From contig NZ_LMHC01000006.1 in the NCBI RefSeq assembly GCF_001427665.1, positions 62,001 through 126,000 on the forward strand: a stretch of 64,000 nt of DNA, given 5' to 3'. This stretch comes from Caulobacter sp. Root655 (lineage in GTDB: Bacteria > Pseudomonadota > Alphaproteobacteria > Caulobacterales > Caulobacteraceae). The notes below the pieces were generated by a model. It was not told the DNA's origin. It saw only the letters and a list, made by a program, of their open reading frames with translations, and ran no database searches. The translations under genes were made by a program, and so were the position numbers. Positions 25,109 through 34,488 of the stretch are shown in pieces; the first letter of the stretch is position 1; every line of letters starts with the position of its first letter.

Positions 25109-25591
25109 TCACTCGCGCGGGCCCGGAAGCGGCGGGGATCGCGACGGCACCGGGGTCGACTGGACGATGGAGGTCGTGGTCTGGCCGTAGGCGAGGAACC
25201 GGTCGAGGATCTGGTCCATGTTTTCCAGCGCGTCCAGATGGACCTTGAGGATGAAGCAGTCCTCGCCGGTGATGCGGTGGCATTCGGCGACCTGCGGGAT
25301 CGACTCCGCCAGTTCGATGATCCTGGGAAGCTGCCCGGCCATCGGCCTGACCCGGATGAACGCCGTGATCGGCCACCCCAGCGCCTTGGCCGACAGTTCG
25401 AGGCGATAGCCCAGGATGACGCCGGCCTCCTCCAGCCGGGTCAGGCGCTCCTTCACGGCCGGGGCGGACATGCCGATCCGCCGGGCCAGTTCCGAAACGC
25501 TGGCGCGGGGATCGCTGTCGAGCAGCCGCAGCAGTTCGACGTTCCTGGCGTCGAGAAGCAGATCATCGAAGTGAAGGTTATTTCGCGCCAT
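25109..25591 (-). CDS. Lrp/AsnC-family transcriptional regulator
   Basis: 160 aa from ATG 25591. An AsnC-type winged helix-turn-helix (residues about 10-60, SVSELARRIGMSAPAVKERL) is followed by the RAM effector domain with FIRVRPMAGQ and GEDCFILKVH. Such proteins sense amino acids and control their transport or metabolism. It is divergent from an EamA exporter gene with 115 bases between starts, containing TTGC-ATT-GCAA at 25654-25664. It therefore probably controls that exporter (inference). Confidence 0.9.
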   Translation of the reverse strand: MARNNLHFDDLLLDARNVELLRLLDSDPRASVSELARRIGMSAPAVKERLTRLEEAGVILGYRLELSAKALGWPITAFIRVRPMAGQLPRIIELAESIPQVAECHRITGEDCFILKVHLDALENMDQILDRFLAYGQTTTSIVQSTPVPSRSPPLPGPRE

Positions 25592-25706
25592 GACCTTCAA
25601 ACTCGTCCTGATAATCCGGGATGGACCTTTGACTCACCATGGACCCAGGCCCGTTGCATTGCAAAGATGATGGCCTTCACGGATCGCGGCGATGCACGGA
25701 GCCGAC

Positions 25707-26591
25707 ATGACGCTTTCAACCTCCGGATCGACCTTGGCCGCTCGGTCGGCGCAAGTTCCGCCACATCTCTATTTCGTGGCCAGCGCGGTCTTCCACTATC
25801 TGGGCCCGGCCTTCGCGGTGCTGCTGTTCGCCCGGGTCGAGCCGCTGGGCGTCGCCTGGCTGCGGATCGCCAGCGCCGCGATCATCTTCGCGGCCTGGCG
25901 GCGACCCTGGCGGTTCTTCCGCCAGCTGTCGGCCGCCGACCGCCGTACAGTGGTCGCCCTGGGCGTGGTGCTGGCCCTGATGAACGCCACCTTCTACCTG
26001 GCCATCGACCGACTGCCGCTGGCGACGGTGGGAGCGATCGAGTTCCTCGGCCCGATCGGCCTGGCGGCGTTCGGCATGCGGTCCGTCCGCAACGGGCTGG
26101 CCCTGGCCATCGCCGTGCTGGGGGTCTGGCTGCTGACCCAGGTCCGCATCGAGGGTGAGCCGATCGGCTACCTGTTCGCCTTCCTCAACTGCGGGCTGTT
26201 CATCCTCTACATCGTGCTCGGCCACCGGATCGCGGCGGGCGGCGGCGTGGCGGGGATCGATCGGCTGGGCATGGCGATGCTGATCGCCATGGTCGCGGCC
26301 CTGCCGATCGGCCTGCGCGACGCGGCGCCGGCCTTCGCCCACCCGCTGCTGCTGGCGGCGGCGATCGGGGTCGGGATCTCGTCGTCGGTGATCCCCTATG
26401 TCTGCGACCAACTGGCCATGGCGCGGTTGCCGCGCGCCACCTTCGCCCTGCTCCTGGCGCTGCTGCCGGCCACGGCGGCGGTGATCGGCGTGGTCGTGCT
26501 GCGCCAGGTTCCCACCCTCTGGGAGATGGTCGCCATCGGCCTGGTGGTGCTGGGCGTGGCGATCCATCGTCCCGAGGGGCGGGACGCCTAG
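25707..26591 (+). CDS. EamA/DMT-family inner-membrane exporter (RhtA-like)
   Basis: 294 aa; the start at ATG 25707 is preferred because GGAG lies six bases before it, although ATG 25692 is also in frame. Ten hydrophobic spans in two repeated EamA halves, with PLATVGAIEFLGPIGLAAF typical of the threonine/homoserine exporter RhtA group. It probably exports an amino acid or analogue, under the divergent Lrp regulator. It converges on the peptidase gene with no gap. Confidence 0.83.
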   Translation: MTLSTSGSTLAARSAQVPPHLYFVASAVFHYLGPAFAVLLFARVEPLGVAWLRIASAAIIFAAWRRPWRFFRQLSAADRRTVVALGVVLALMNATFYLAIDRLPLATVGAIEFLGPIGLAAFGMRSVRNGLALAIAVLGVWLLTQVRIEGEPIGYLFAFLNCGLFILYIVLGHRIAAGGGVAGIDRLGMAMLIAMVAALPIGLRDAAPAFAHPLLLAAAIGVGISSSVIPYVCDQLAMARLPRATFALLLALLPATAAVIGVVVLRQVPTLWEMVAIGLVVLGVAIHRPEGRDA

Positions 26592-28502
26592 CTACTTGAC
26601 GATCGTATCCACCGTCTGCCGCGTGACCGCGTGATAGAGCGGCCGGGTCTTGGCGTAGACCCGCTTGGCGATCGGCTGGCCCCACGTGCCCTGCTCCATC
26701 AGGTCCTTGAATAGCGGCGCGACGAACTTGCGGCGGCCCTGGTCGGTGAGGAAGGCCTCCAGCGACGGCGTGGCCGGGTCGTAGCGGTTGGCGATGGCCA
26801 GTTGCAGCCAGACGAAGCGGATCTCGCTGTTGCCTTGGGCCGACAGGCCGAAGGCCTTGTCCAGGGCCGCCAGCCGCTCGGCCGACAACTGGCGCGGCAG
26901 GCTGGCGACGAAGCGGGTGCGCTCAGGCGTGCTCCAGGCCGTCCATTTGGCGCTGGGCGCGGGACCGCCCTTGGCGAAGGCCGCGGCCAGGGCGTCCACC
27001 GCCGGGAAGGCGGCCGACTGCACGTGGACGGCGTTGCCGGGCAGGCCGGCCTCGTAGACCCATTTGTCGATGCCGATCGCGGCTTCCAGCTTGGGGTCGC
27101 CCTTGATCAGGTTGGCGCGCAGGTCGGCGACGAAGCCGGCCGTGGTCTGCGACTGGAAAGCGTGGCGGGCGAAATATGCCTTCAGATAGGCGTCCCAGCG
27201 TTCGCGGCCGACGGCCTTTTCGATGGTCCGCAGGAAGGTCGCGCCTTTCTGGTAGGCGATGTCGGTCATGCCGTCGTCGGGGTCGCGGCCGGTCAGGTCG
27301 AGATGCAGCTTGGTGTTGGGGCTGGCGGGCCCGCCGGCGTCCTTGATGGCCTCCTGCAGATCGCTCCAGCCCAGGTCGGCCAGCATGTCGGCGCGTTCCT
27401 TGCCGTACAGCTTCTCCATGATCCGGTTCTCGAAATAGTCGGTGAAGCCCTCGTTCAGCCAGAAATCCGACCAGGTGGCGTTGTTGACCAGGTTGCCCGA
27501 CCACGAGTGGGCCAGTTCATGCGCCACCAGGCTGACCAGCGAGCGGTCGCCGGCGATGATGGTCGGGGTGGCGAAGGTCAGGCGCGGGTTCTCCATGCCG
27601 CCGAACGGGAACGACGGCGGCAGCACCAGCAGGTCGTAGCGGCCCCAGGCATAGGGCCCGTAGAGGCTCTCAGCCGCCTCGACCATCTTCTCGACGTCGA
27701 CCAGCTCGTCGGCGGTTTTGTCCAGCACCGAGGGCTCGGTATAGACGCCGGTCCGCGCGCCCAGCGGCTTGAACGCCAGGTCGCCAATGGCGATGGCGAT
27801 CAGGTAGGAGGCCACCGGCTTGTCCATCCTGAAGCGATAGAGGCTGCCGCCGGCCACGGGCTCGCCATCGGGGGTCAGCATCTCGGCGCTCATCACCGCC
27901 TTCAGGCCTTCGGGCGCGACGATGCGGGCCGTCCAGGTCTGGCGAATGCCGGGGCTGTCCTGGGTGGGGATCCAGGTGCGGTTGAGGATCGCCTCGCCCT
28001 GGCTGAACAGGTAGGGCGTCTTCTTGCCGGCCGTCTGGGCCGGGGTCAGCCATTGCAGGGCCGCGCCGCCGGGCGCGCTGTCGTAGCTGACGACGATGCG
28101 GCGGGCGCCGTTGAGGGTAACGGTCAGCGGCGCGCCGAGGATCGGGTCGGCCTTGCCCAGGGTCCACGGCAGGGCCACGCCCTTGGCGTCGGCAACGCCC
28201 TTGATGACCAGGCCCTTGCTGTCGAGCACCACCTCTTTCGCGTCCGGCGCGGCGGCGATGTCGAGGGCGGCCGTGCCGGTCATCTTCTGGCCGGCGAAGT
28301 CGGCGGTCAGGTCGAGGTCGACATGGGTGACCCGGGCGACCAGCGGCTGGGCGTAGGAGTGGATGTCGCGCGCCTCGGGCGTCATCAGGATGGCCGGAAC
28401 CGGGGGCTGGGCGGGCGTCGCCGCCATCACCGCCGTCGCGGCCGCGCCGCACAGGAGGAGCGCCAGCAGGGCGGCGCGGGCGGCGGTCTTGTTCAAGGTC
28501 AT
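26592..28502 (-). CDS. secreted M1-family zinc aminopeptidase
   Basis: 636 aa from ATG 28502 with a Sec signal peptide (ALLALLLCGAAATAVMAA). The exopeptidase motif FGGMENPRLTF and the zinc motif VAHELAHSWSGN followed by NEGFTDYFE (third zinc ligand Glu) are complete. The length and C-terminal helical domain resemble the leukotriene-A4-hydrolase/ColAP branch. It removes N-terminal residues from peptides in the periplasm or outside the cell. It stands alone, followed by the EamA gene in convergent orientation. Confidence 0.93.
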   Translation of the reverse strand: MTLNKTAARAALLALLLCGAAATAVMAATPAQPPVPAILMTPEARDIHSYAQPLVARVTHVDLDLTADFAGQKMTGTAALDIAAAPDAKEVVLDSKGLVIKGVADAKGVALPWTLGKADPILGAPLTVTLNGARRIVVSYDSAPGGAALQWLTPAQTAGKKTPYLFSQGEAILNRTWIPTQDSPGIRQTWTARIVAPEGLKAVMSAEMLTPDGEPVAGGSLYRFRMDKPVASYLIAIAIGDLAFKPLGARTGVYTEPSVLDKTADELVDVEKMVEAAESLYGPYAWGRYDLLVLPPSFPFGGMENPRLTFATPTIIAGDRSLVSLVAHELAHSWSGNLVNNATWSDFWLNEGFTDYFENRIMEKLYGKERADMLADLGWSDLQEAIKDAGGPASPNTKLHLDLTGRDPDDGMTDIAYQKGATFLRTIEKAVGRERWDAYLKAYFARHAFQSQTTAGFVADLRANLIKGDPKLEAAIGIDKWVYEAGLPGNAVHVQSAAFPAVDALAAAFAKGGPAPSAKWTAWSTPERTRFVASLPRQLSAERLAALDKAFGLSAQGNSEIRFVWLQLAIANRYDPATPSLEAFLTDQGRRKFVAPLFKDLMEQGTWGQPIAKRVYAKTRPLYHAVTRQTVDTIVK

Positions 28503-28618
28503 GGGAGCCGGTTCCGATTGCGGCGGGGCGTCCGCCCGCGCGTGGACTTTGAACCGTCTTAGCTCAGACCCGCCCGGGGTCCAGCCCCAATACCCCCAAC
28601 GCTGCCGTCTCGAACTCC

Positions 28619-28721
28619 GTGCGTCCTTCGAGGCCCGCTTCGCGGGCGCCTCAGGATGAGGAGCTTTGTGCTGATTCCTCATCCTGAGGTGCGAGGCGCA
28701 GCCGAGCCTCGAAGGACGCAC
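28619..28721. repeat. palindromic intergenic repeat, family 2 copy 1
   Basis: GTGCGTCCTTCGAGGC (28619-28634) has its exact inverse at 28706-28721, with inner CTCAGGATGAG/CTCATCCTGAG matches. The same unit lies at 41276-41377. This copy contains a GATTC (CcrM-type) site at 28673. Confidence 0.85.
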
Positions 28722-28740
28722 GGCGTGGGCCCGTTCGCGC

Positions 28741-29865
28741 TCAGAGATAATCCAGCAAACTCGTCCCGCCCGAATTGACGCTGCCGTCCGAATTGAACAT
28801 CGAGGCCAGCTTTTCCGACAGGTTCTGCATGGCGATCATCTTGTCGTAGAGCGCCGGGGTCCAGCCCGCCGCCTGGCGTTCCTCGTCGCTCATCGAGGCA
28901 TATTGGGTGATCAGGGTCTTGCCGAACGCCGAGGGGTCGGACGAGCCCTTCGTGCTGATGAAAGCGCCCGAGACGCTGTCGCGGTTGCGGGTGCGGATTT
29001 CGGCCGCCGCCTGGGCGACCTCGTGGTCGGAGAACTGGTCGCCCTTGTTCAGCGCCACCGCCGCCAGCGACCGGTCGTCGAACTTGGAAAAGTCGATCTG
29101 GCCGTCGTCGGGGCCGGTGGCCATGCCGTCCTTGGTCGCGGCGGCGTACTGCTTGTTCAGCACGCTGCGGACGTCGGAGGCGACCTTCTCGATGTCGCGG
29201 GTGCGGGGGTTGGACACCACCCCGCCGGTGTCCTTGAGATAGGCCGCGACCGGGTCGCCCTCGATGCCCTTGGGCTGGACGCCGGGCTTTTCCGTCGCCT
29301 GCTTGAGACCCTCGGTCAGGGCGGCCTTGTCCTTGGCCCACTGGCCCATGGCCTTCTCCTCGGGACCGGCGGCCTCGAGGTTGGCGAGCGCGGCCTTGTA
29401 GAGCCCGGTGTAGTCGCCGGTCACCCGCATCACCGAGGCCGAGGCGGAGAGGCTGGCGTCGCGGTTGGCCTTCAGCTGCAGGCTGGCGACCACCTGCTCC
29501 TCGATCGGGAACTTGCCGCCCTGGTTGCTGGCGATGGCGTAGAGGCCGCGGCGGTCCAGGCCGCTGACGTCGATCGTGGCCTTGCCGTTCTTGAGGGCGC
29601 TGGTCGCCTTGGCGTCGGCCAGCAGCTTGTCGAGCGCCGTGCGCGCGGCGCCGACCACCGCGTCGGTGGCGCGGGTGTCGGTCTGGGCCGCCAGCGCCGC
29701 CTGGGCCTGGGCCGACAGGGTGACATTGACGCTGGAGCCGCCGGCCTTGGCGGCCGCAGCGCTAGAGGCGTCCGAAGTGGCGGCCGTCGTCGCGGCGTTG
29801 GCCGCCGTCCCGGTGGTCGTCAGATAGGGGTTGGCCGCATAGCCGTTGGTAACGCTGCCGACCAT
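28741..29865 (-). CDS. uncharacterised Ala/Ser-rich protein with CtrA box
   Basis: 374 aa from ATG 29865. No signal peptide, membrane span or known motif is visible. The first 60 residues are low-complexity Ala/Thr/Ser, the middle is helical, and the C-terminus ends NSDGSVNSGGTSLLDYL. The overall look (Ser/Thr-rich N-terminus, SSVNVTLSAQAQAALA) recalls flagellar or other type III-exported proteins, but this is only an impression. A complete CtrA box lies 77 bases upstream, nearly identical to that of the transglycosylase gene, which supports a cell-cycle or flagellar role. Confidence 0.65.
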   Translation of the reverse strand: MVGSVTNGYAANPYLTTTGTAANAATTAATSDASSAAAAKAGGSSVNVTLSAQAQAALAAQTDTRATDAVVGAARTALDKLLADAKATSALKNGKATIDVSGLDRRGLYAIASNQGGKFPIEEQVVASLQLKANRDASLSASASVMRVTGDYTGLYKAALANLEAAGPEEKAMGQWAKDKAALTEGLKQATEKPGVQPKGIEGDPVAAYLKDTGGVVSNPRTRDIEKVASDVRSVLNKQYAAATKDGMATGPDDGQIDFSKFDDRSLAAVALNKGDQFSDHEVAQAAAEIRTRNRDSVSGAFISTKGSSDPSAFGKTLITQYASMSDEERQAAGWTPALYDKMIAMQNLSEKLASMFNSDGSVNSGGTSLLDYL

Positions 29866-29942
29866 GACCACCCCGACGCATCCGTCGCGAGATTACGAAT
29901 CGCGACCAGCCTGAAACACCGCCACACAAGGCGGCAACAGGG

Positions 29943-29957
29943 TTAAGAGCGCATTAA
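29943..29957 (-). promoter_or_regulatory. CtrA binding box
   Basis: TTAA, seven bases, TTAA. Read on the minus strand the context is GGTTAATGCGCTCTTAACC, one base different from the box at 9790-9808. It is 77 bases upstream of the ATG at 29865, a normal place for a CtrA-activated promoter. Confidence 0.75.
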
Positions 29958-29971
29958 CCATCATGAGAGCT

Positions 29972-30038
29972 GGGGACACACACTCGTTCCCGGCGCCTTG
30001 CCATGACGTCCACGGCCATGGAGCGAGTGTGTGTCCCC
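29972..30038. repeat. 67-bp REP-like palindrome, left copy
   Basis: GGGGACACACACTCG and its exact inverse end a 67-base element. An element of identical length and arms, but a different interior, lies at 31081-31147. Outer AGCT bases on the far sides extend the matching arms of the pair. Confidence 0.8.
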
Positions 30039-30051
30039 GTCGTCTCGCACC

Positions 30052-30363
30052 TCAATCCCGGGCGCTGACCTGGGCGATCGGCGTGATGTCGCTGAAGTTG
30101 ACGATGTCGCCGCTGACCTCGGCGCCGCGCGGGCCGGCCAGAGAGGCCTGCATGGCGGCGGCGTCCTCGAAGGCCAGGTGAACCATGGCCACGAACGGCG
30201 CGGGGCCGCCGTCGGGGGCCGACAGCCCCTTGAACACCTGCACGTCCTTCAGGCCCGTGGAGGCGAAAGCCGCCTTCACCAGCGGGATGTGGACGTCGTC
30301 GTAATAGGCCTGATCGAACTTTCCGCCGGGGGTCGCGGGATAGAGCACGCTGAAGATGACCAT
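30052..30363 (-). CDS. EthD-domain protein
   Basis: 103 aa. A dimeric alpha/beta-barrel of the EthD type: VIFSVLYPATPGGKFDQAYYDDVHIPLV at the start (cited in part: YYDDVHIPLV, residues 20-29, holds the conserved His) and FEDAAAMQASLAGP later. Family members act in oxidative degradation or as small isomerases; the specific role is unknown. It lies within the pair of 67-bp palindromes. Confidence 0.8.
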   Translation of the reverse strand: MVIFSVLYPATPGGKFDQAYYDDVHIPLVKAAFASTGLKDVQVFKGLSAPDGGPAPFVAMVHLAFEDAAAMQASLAGPRGAEVSGDIVNFSDITPIAQVSARD

Positions 30364-30456
30364 GTCGTCTCGCCGATCCGCGGCTCCGCTTGAGCGCGGG
30401 CCGTCCTGACGTTCACTTAAGCACGGGCGGGACGGGGCGCCACCGAGGCGGCCCCG

Positions 30457-31056
30457 CTACCGCGCCGCCCACAGGTTGCCGGCGGCGGCCTGCAGGTCGC
30501 CCGACACGCCGCGACGGGCCAGGGACAGGCCTTCCAGCTCCACCCGGTCGGCGCGCAGGGTGCGGGGGTGGACGCTGTAGCCCAGGTGATAGACGGCGCG
30601 GTCGGTCTTGGTGACCCCGTCCTGGATGAACACCGTCAGCACCCCGACCGGCACGCGGCCCGTCCTGGCCTTGCCCGCCGCCTTGCGCAGGCCGTTCTCG
30701 ATCCAGTCGACCTCCAGGCGCGGATTGCCGGTGGTCTCGACGCTGTCGCCACGGATCTGCGGCGGGAACCAGACGGTCTGGGTCTGGATCACCTGGCCCT
30801 CGTTGACCGAGGTCAGGCGCACCCGCTTGCCGTCGTCCTCGCGCGCGCCGGTCATCACGAAGCTGAGCTTCTGGGCGTCGGCCCTGGCCTGGGCCTGGCG
30901 CTCGCTGGCGGCGGCGGTGCGGTCGCGGTCCTCGCGGGCTCGCTCGCGGTGCGAATCCCAGAAGCCGAGACCGGCGATCAGCAGGGCGCCGACCCCGACG
31001 AACTCGGCCAGGGTCAGCCAACGGACCTGCAGGCGCTTGCGGGACTCTTCGGTCAT
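30457..31056 (-). CDS. uncharacterised membrane-anchored protein
   Basis: 199 aa from ATG 31056. One N-terminal membrane helix (residues about 15-32), then a charged, coiled-coil-like stretch rich in Arg, Ala and Glu (about 34-62), then a soluble beta-rich domain of about 130 residues. No family is recognised. It sits with the EthD gene between the paired 67-bp palindromes. Confidence 0.6.
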   Translation of the reverse strand: MTEESRKRLQVRWLTLAEFVGVGALLIAGLGFWDSHRERAREDRDRTAAASERQAQARADAQKLSFVMTGAREDDGKRVRLTSVNEGQVIQTQTVWFPPQIRGDSVETTGNPRLEVDWIENGLRKAAGKARTGRVPVGVLTVFIQDGVTKTDRAVYHLGYSVHPRTLRADRVELEGLSLARRGVSGDLQAAAGNLWAAR

Positions 31057-31080
31057 CGGGGCTCCGCTCGTGGCAAGGTC

Positions 31081-31147
31081 GGGGACACACACTCACGGCG
31101 AAAACCTAGCCGCATTGGCCCAGGCCGTGCAGTGAGTGTGTGTCCCC
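31081..31147. repeat. 67-bp REP-like palindrome, right copy
   Basis: GGGGACACACACTCA and its exact inverse end a 67-base element, the partner of 29972-30038. Confidence 0.8.
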
Positions 31148-31164
31148 AGCTGTATCCGAAACGC

Positions 31165-31588
31165 TTAGTCCGCGTGAGCCGGCTTGCGCGGCGTCGACCA
31201 CGGCTCCGAGACGTCGGCCAGGACCACGTCCAGGCAATCGACGCTGACCTTCAGGTCGCCGCCGCCGGCGAAGGTCAGCAGCACGCTGCCGCCCGGCGCC
31301 TCACCCGCCTCGAAGGCCACCGACAGCAGTTCGACCACCGCCGACTTGGCGTCGCGGCGCAGCTTGCGGGCCTGAACGCCGGTGACGTCGCCCAGTTGCA
31401 GAGCCGAGCGCACGCGCTCACCCTTCCTGCCCGCGCCTTCCCACCGGAAGCGGTTGCAGGCCAGGGTCAGGGTGCGCCCCTGGGCGTCCCAGCGAATGTC
31501 GCCGATCTTGGCGACGGCGTCCTGCAGGACGGCGGAGATCACCGCCAGGTCTTCGGCCTCATGGGCCAGCAGCTTCAGGGGGGCGGCG

Positions 31589-31596
<8 letters not shown>
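31165..31596 (-). CDS. DUF2948 family protein
   Basis: 143 aa, soluble. The opening [22 protein letters not shown], the [13 protein letters not shown] core and its position after murA identify the alphaproteobacterial DUF2948 family, of unknown function. Its ATG overlaps the murA stop by 8 bases. In most relatives hisD follows; here hisD is 9 kb further on. Confidence 0.88.
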
Positions 31597-32887
<1,291 letters not shown>

Positions 32888-33008
32888 TGAAAGTCCCTCG
32901 TCGCGCGGCTGAAGACGTGGGGGCGCCGCGCGGTCACATGTGAAGGGGCGGTTCTACCGGTTGCAAGGGCCCACGCAAGAGCCTGCACCGAATCCGCACG
33001 GTTCGTCC

Positions 33009-33164
33009 TCAGTCGGATGACGGTTCGGGGGTTTCCGGCTTGGCCGCCGCCGCGGGCGCGGCCTTCCTACGGCGAAGATTGGTCCGCAGCGCCTGGGCCA
33101 GCCGCGCTTCGCGGGCCGCTTTCTCCCCGTGGGGCTTGGTGTCCGACTTGGGGTTTTGGCTCAT
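33009..33164 (-). CDS. small basic protein
   Basis: 51 aa from ATG 33164. Strongly basic and disordered in appearance (EKAAREARLAQALRTNLRRR, then an Ala/Pro tail). Proteins of this type are common near murA or tRNA genes in alphaproteobacteria and are uncharacterised. The ribosome-binding site is weak, so confidence is moderate. Confidence 0.5.
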   Translation of the reverse strand: MSQNPKSDTKPHGEKAAREARLAQALRTNLRRRKAAPAAAAKPETPEPSSD

Positions 33165-33254
33165 ATGTCCACAGGTGAAAGCCGTGCGACGATCGGTCAA
33201 GACGATTTTGGCTTTGCCAACCGCGTTTGGTTCGCTATACGCCCCCTCCTCTTC

Positions 33255-33329
<75 letters not shown>

Positions 33330-33330
33330 T

Positions 33331-33364
33331 CGGGACCCAGACCCTGCAAGGGGTTTGGGTCCCG
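33331..33364 (+). terminator. hairpin after tRNA-Thr
   Basis: CGGGACCCA (33331-33339) and TGGGTCCCG (33356-33364) form a 9-bp stem directly after the tRNA CCA end, with an inner CCC/GGG pair. There is no T-run, so it may act as a processing or rho-assisted stop. Confidence 0.5.
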
Positions 33365-33406
33365 ACCACTCCAATCTCCCCATATCCCTACCTCCCTACG
33401 CCGAAC

Positions 33407-34309
33407 CTAGGCGCCGACCTTCCCGTGCGCCGCGCGGGCGGCCAGGGCATGGTCGATCACCGCGCGCACCTTGGGCGATAGCTGTCGGGCGGCCGGATAG
33501 AGGGCGTAGAGTTCGCGGTCGGCGACCCGCCAATCGCCGAACGTCAGCTCGATCAACTCGGGAAAGCGGCCGGCCAGCCCCTTGGGCAGATAGCCGACGC
33601 CCAGGCCTCCCCGCACGGCGAGGGCGCCGAGGGACAGGTCGTCGACCGAAGCGCCCAGCGCACGCGGCGTGAAGGTGAAGGCCTCGCCGCCCGCCTGGGC
33701 GAACCGCCAACCGTGGATCGGCGGCGTGACGACGGCGGGCAGGCGGACCAGGCGACGCGGATGGTCCAGATTGGCGGCTTCGGGCCAGCGCTCAAGGAAA
33801 GGGCGGCTGGCGAACACGCCATAGGGCGCGGCCCACAGCTTGCGGGCCACGTGACGGCCGTCCGGCAGCGGGGCCAGCTGGAAGGCGACATCGACGCCCT
33901 CCTCGATGAGATCCGGGACCCCGTTGGTCAGGCGCAGGTCCATGACGAGGTCGGGATGGGCCGCGGCGAAGTCCAGCAGTTGGGGCGCGAACTCCTCGTT
34001 GCACACATGGTAGGGGGCGGTGACCGTCAGGCGCCCTGACAGCCGGGAGTCGCACAGGTCCAGGCCACGCGTGGCCGCCTCGATCTCGTCCATGGCCGCC
34101 GCGCAGCGATCGGCGAAGGCGCGGCCGTCGTCGGTGAGGCCGACGGCGCGGGTGGTGCGGCGCAGCAGCTGGGTCTTCAACCGCTCTTCCAGGGCCGCCA
34201 CCCGGCGGCTGACCGAACTCGTCGGCAGGCCCAGGCTTCGGGCGGCCGCCACGAAACTGCCCTCGCGCGCCACCCGCAGGAAGATCGCCACGTCGTCATA
34301 GCCCAGCAT
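33407..34309 (-). CDS. LysR-family transcriptional regulator
   Basis: 300 aa from ATG 34309. N-terminal helix-turn-helix (VAAARSLGLPTSSVSRRVAA) and a substrate-binding domain in which IEEGVDVAFQLAPLPDG fits the large CrgA/YafC-like LysR subgroup. It is divergent from a quinone-oxidoreductase-like gene and likely regulates it, probably in response to an electrophile or aromatic compound (inference). Confidence 0.92.
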   Translation of the reverse strand: MLGYDDVAIFLRVAREGSFVAAARSLGLPTSSVSRRVAALEERLKTQLLRRTTRAVGLTDDGRAFADRCAAAMDEIEAATRGLDLCDSRLSGRLTVTAPYHVCNEEFAPQLLDFAAAHPDLVMDLRLTNGVPDLIEEGVDVAFQLAPLPDGRHVARKLWAAPYGVFASRPFLERWPEAANLDHPRRLVRLPAVVTPPIHGWRFAQAGGEAFTFTPRALGASVDDLSLGALAVRGGLGVGYLPKGLAGRFPELIELTFGDWRVADRELYALYPAARQLSPKVRAVIDHALAARAAHGKVGA

Positions 34310-34386
34310 GCGATCGCTCCTCGCCCACGCTTCGGGATTCAGATCGGCGCCGGCGCCGCCGAACGCAAGGCGGGCATTATCCCAAA

Positions 34387-34407
34387 CATGGAAAACAGCG
34401 CTCCATG
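34387..34407. promoter_or_regulatory. inverted repeat, candidate LysR operator
   Basis: CATGGA, nine bases, TCCATG lies midway in the 179-base gap between the divergent LysR and oxidoreductase genes. Spacing and place fit a LysR recognition site (T-N11-A type). Not tested. Confidence 0.5.
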
Positions 34408-34488
34408 AGCGCGGATTGTCCCATCGGCCCATGGACGGCATCTCCCATCGCGCCTCGCAGCCTCCGCGAGGCCCAAGGAGTAGACCCC

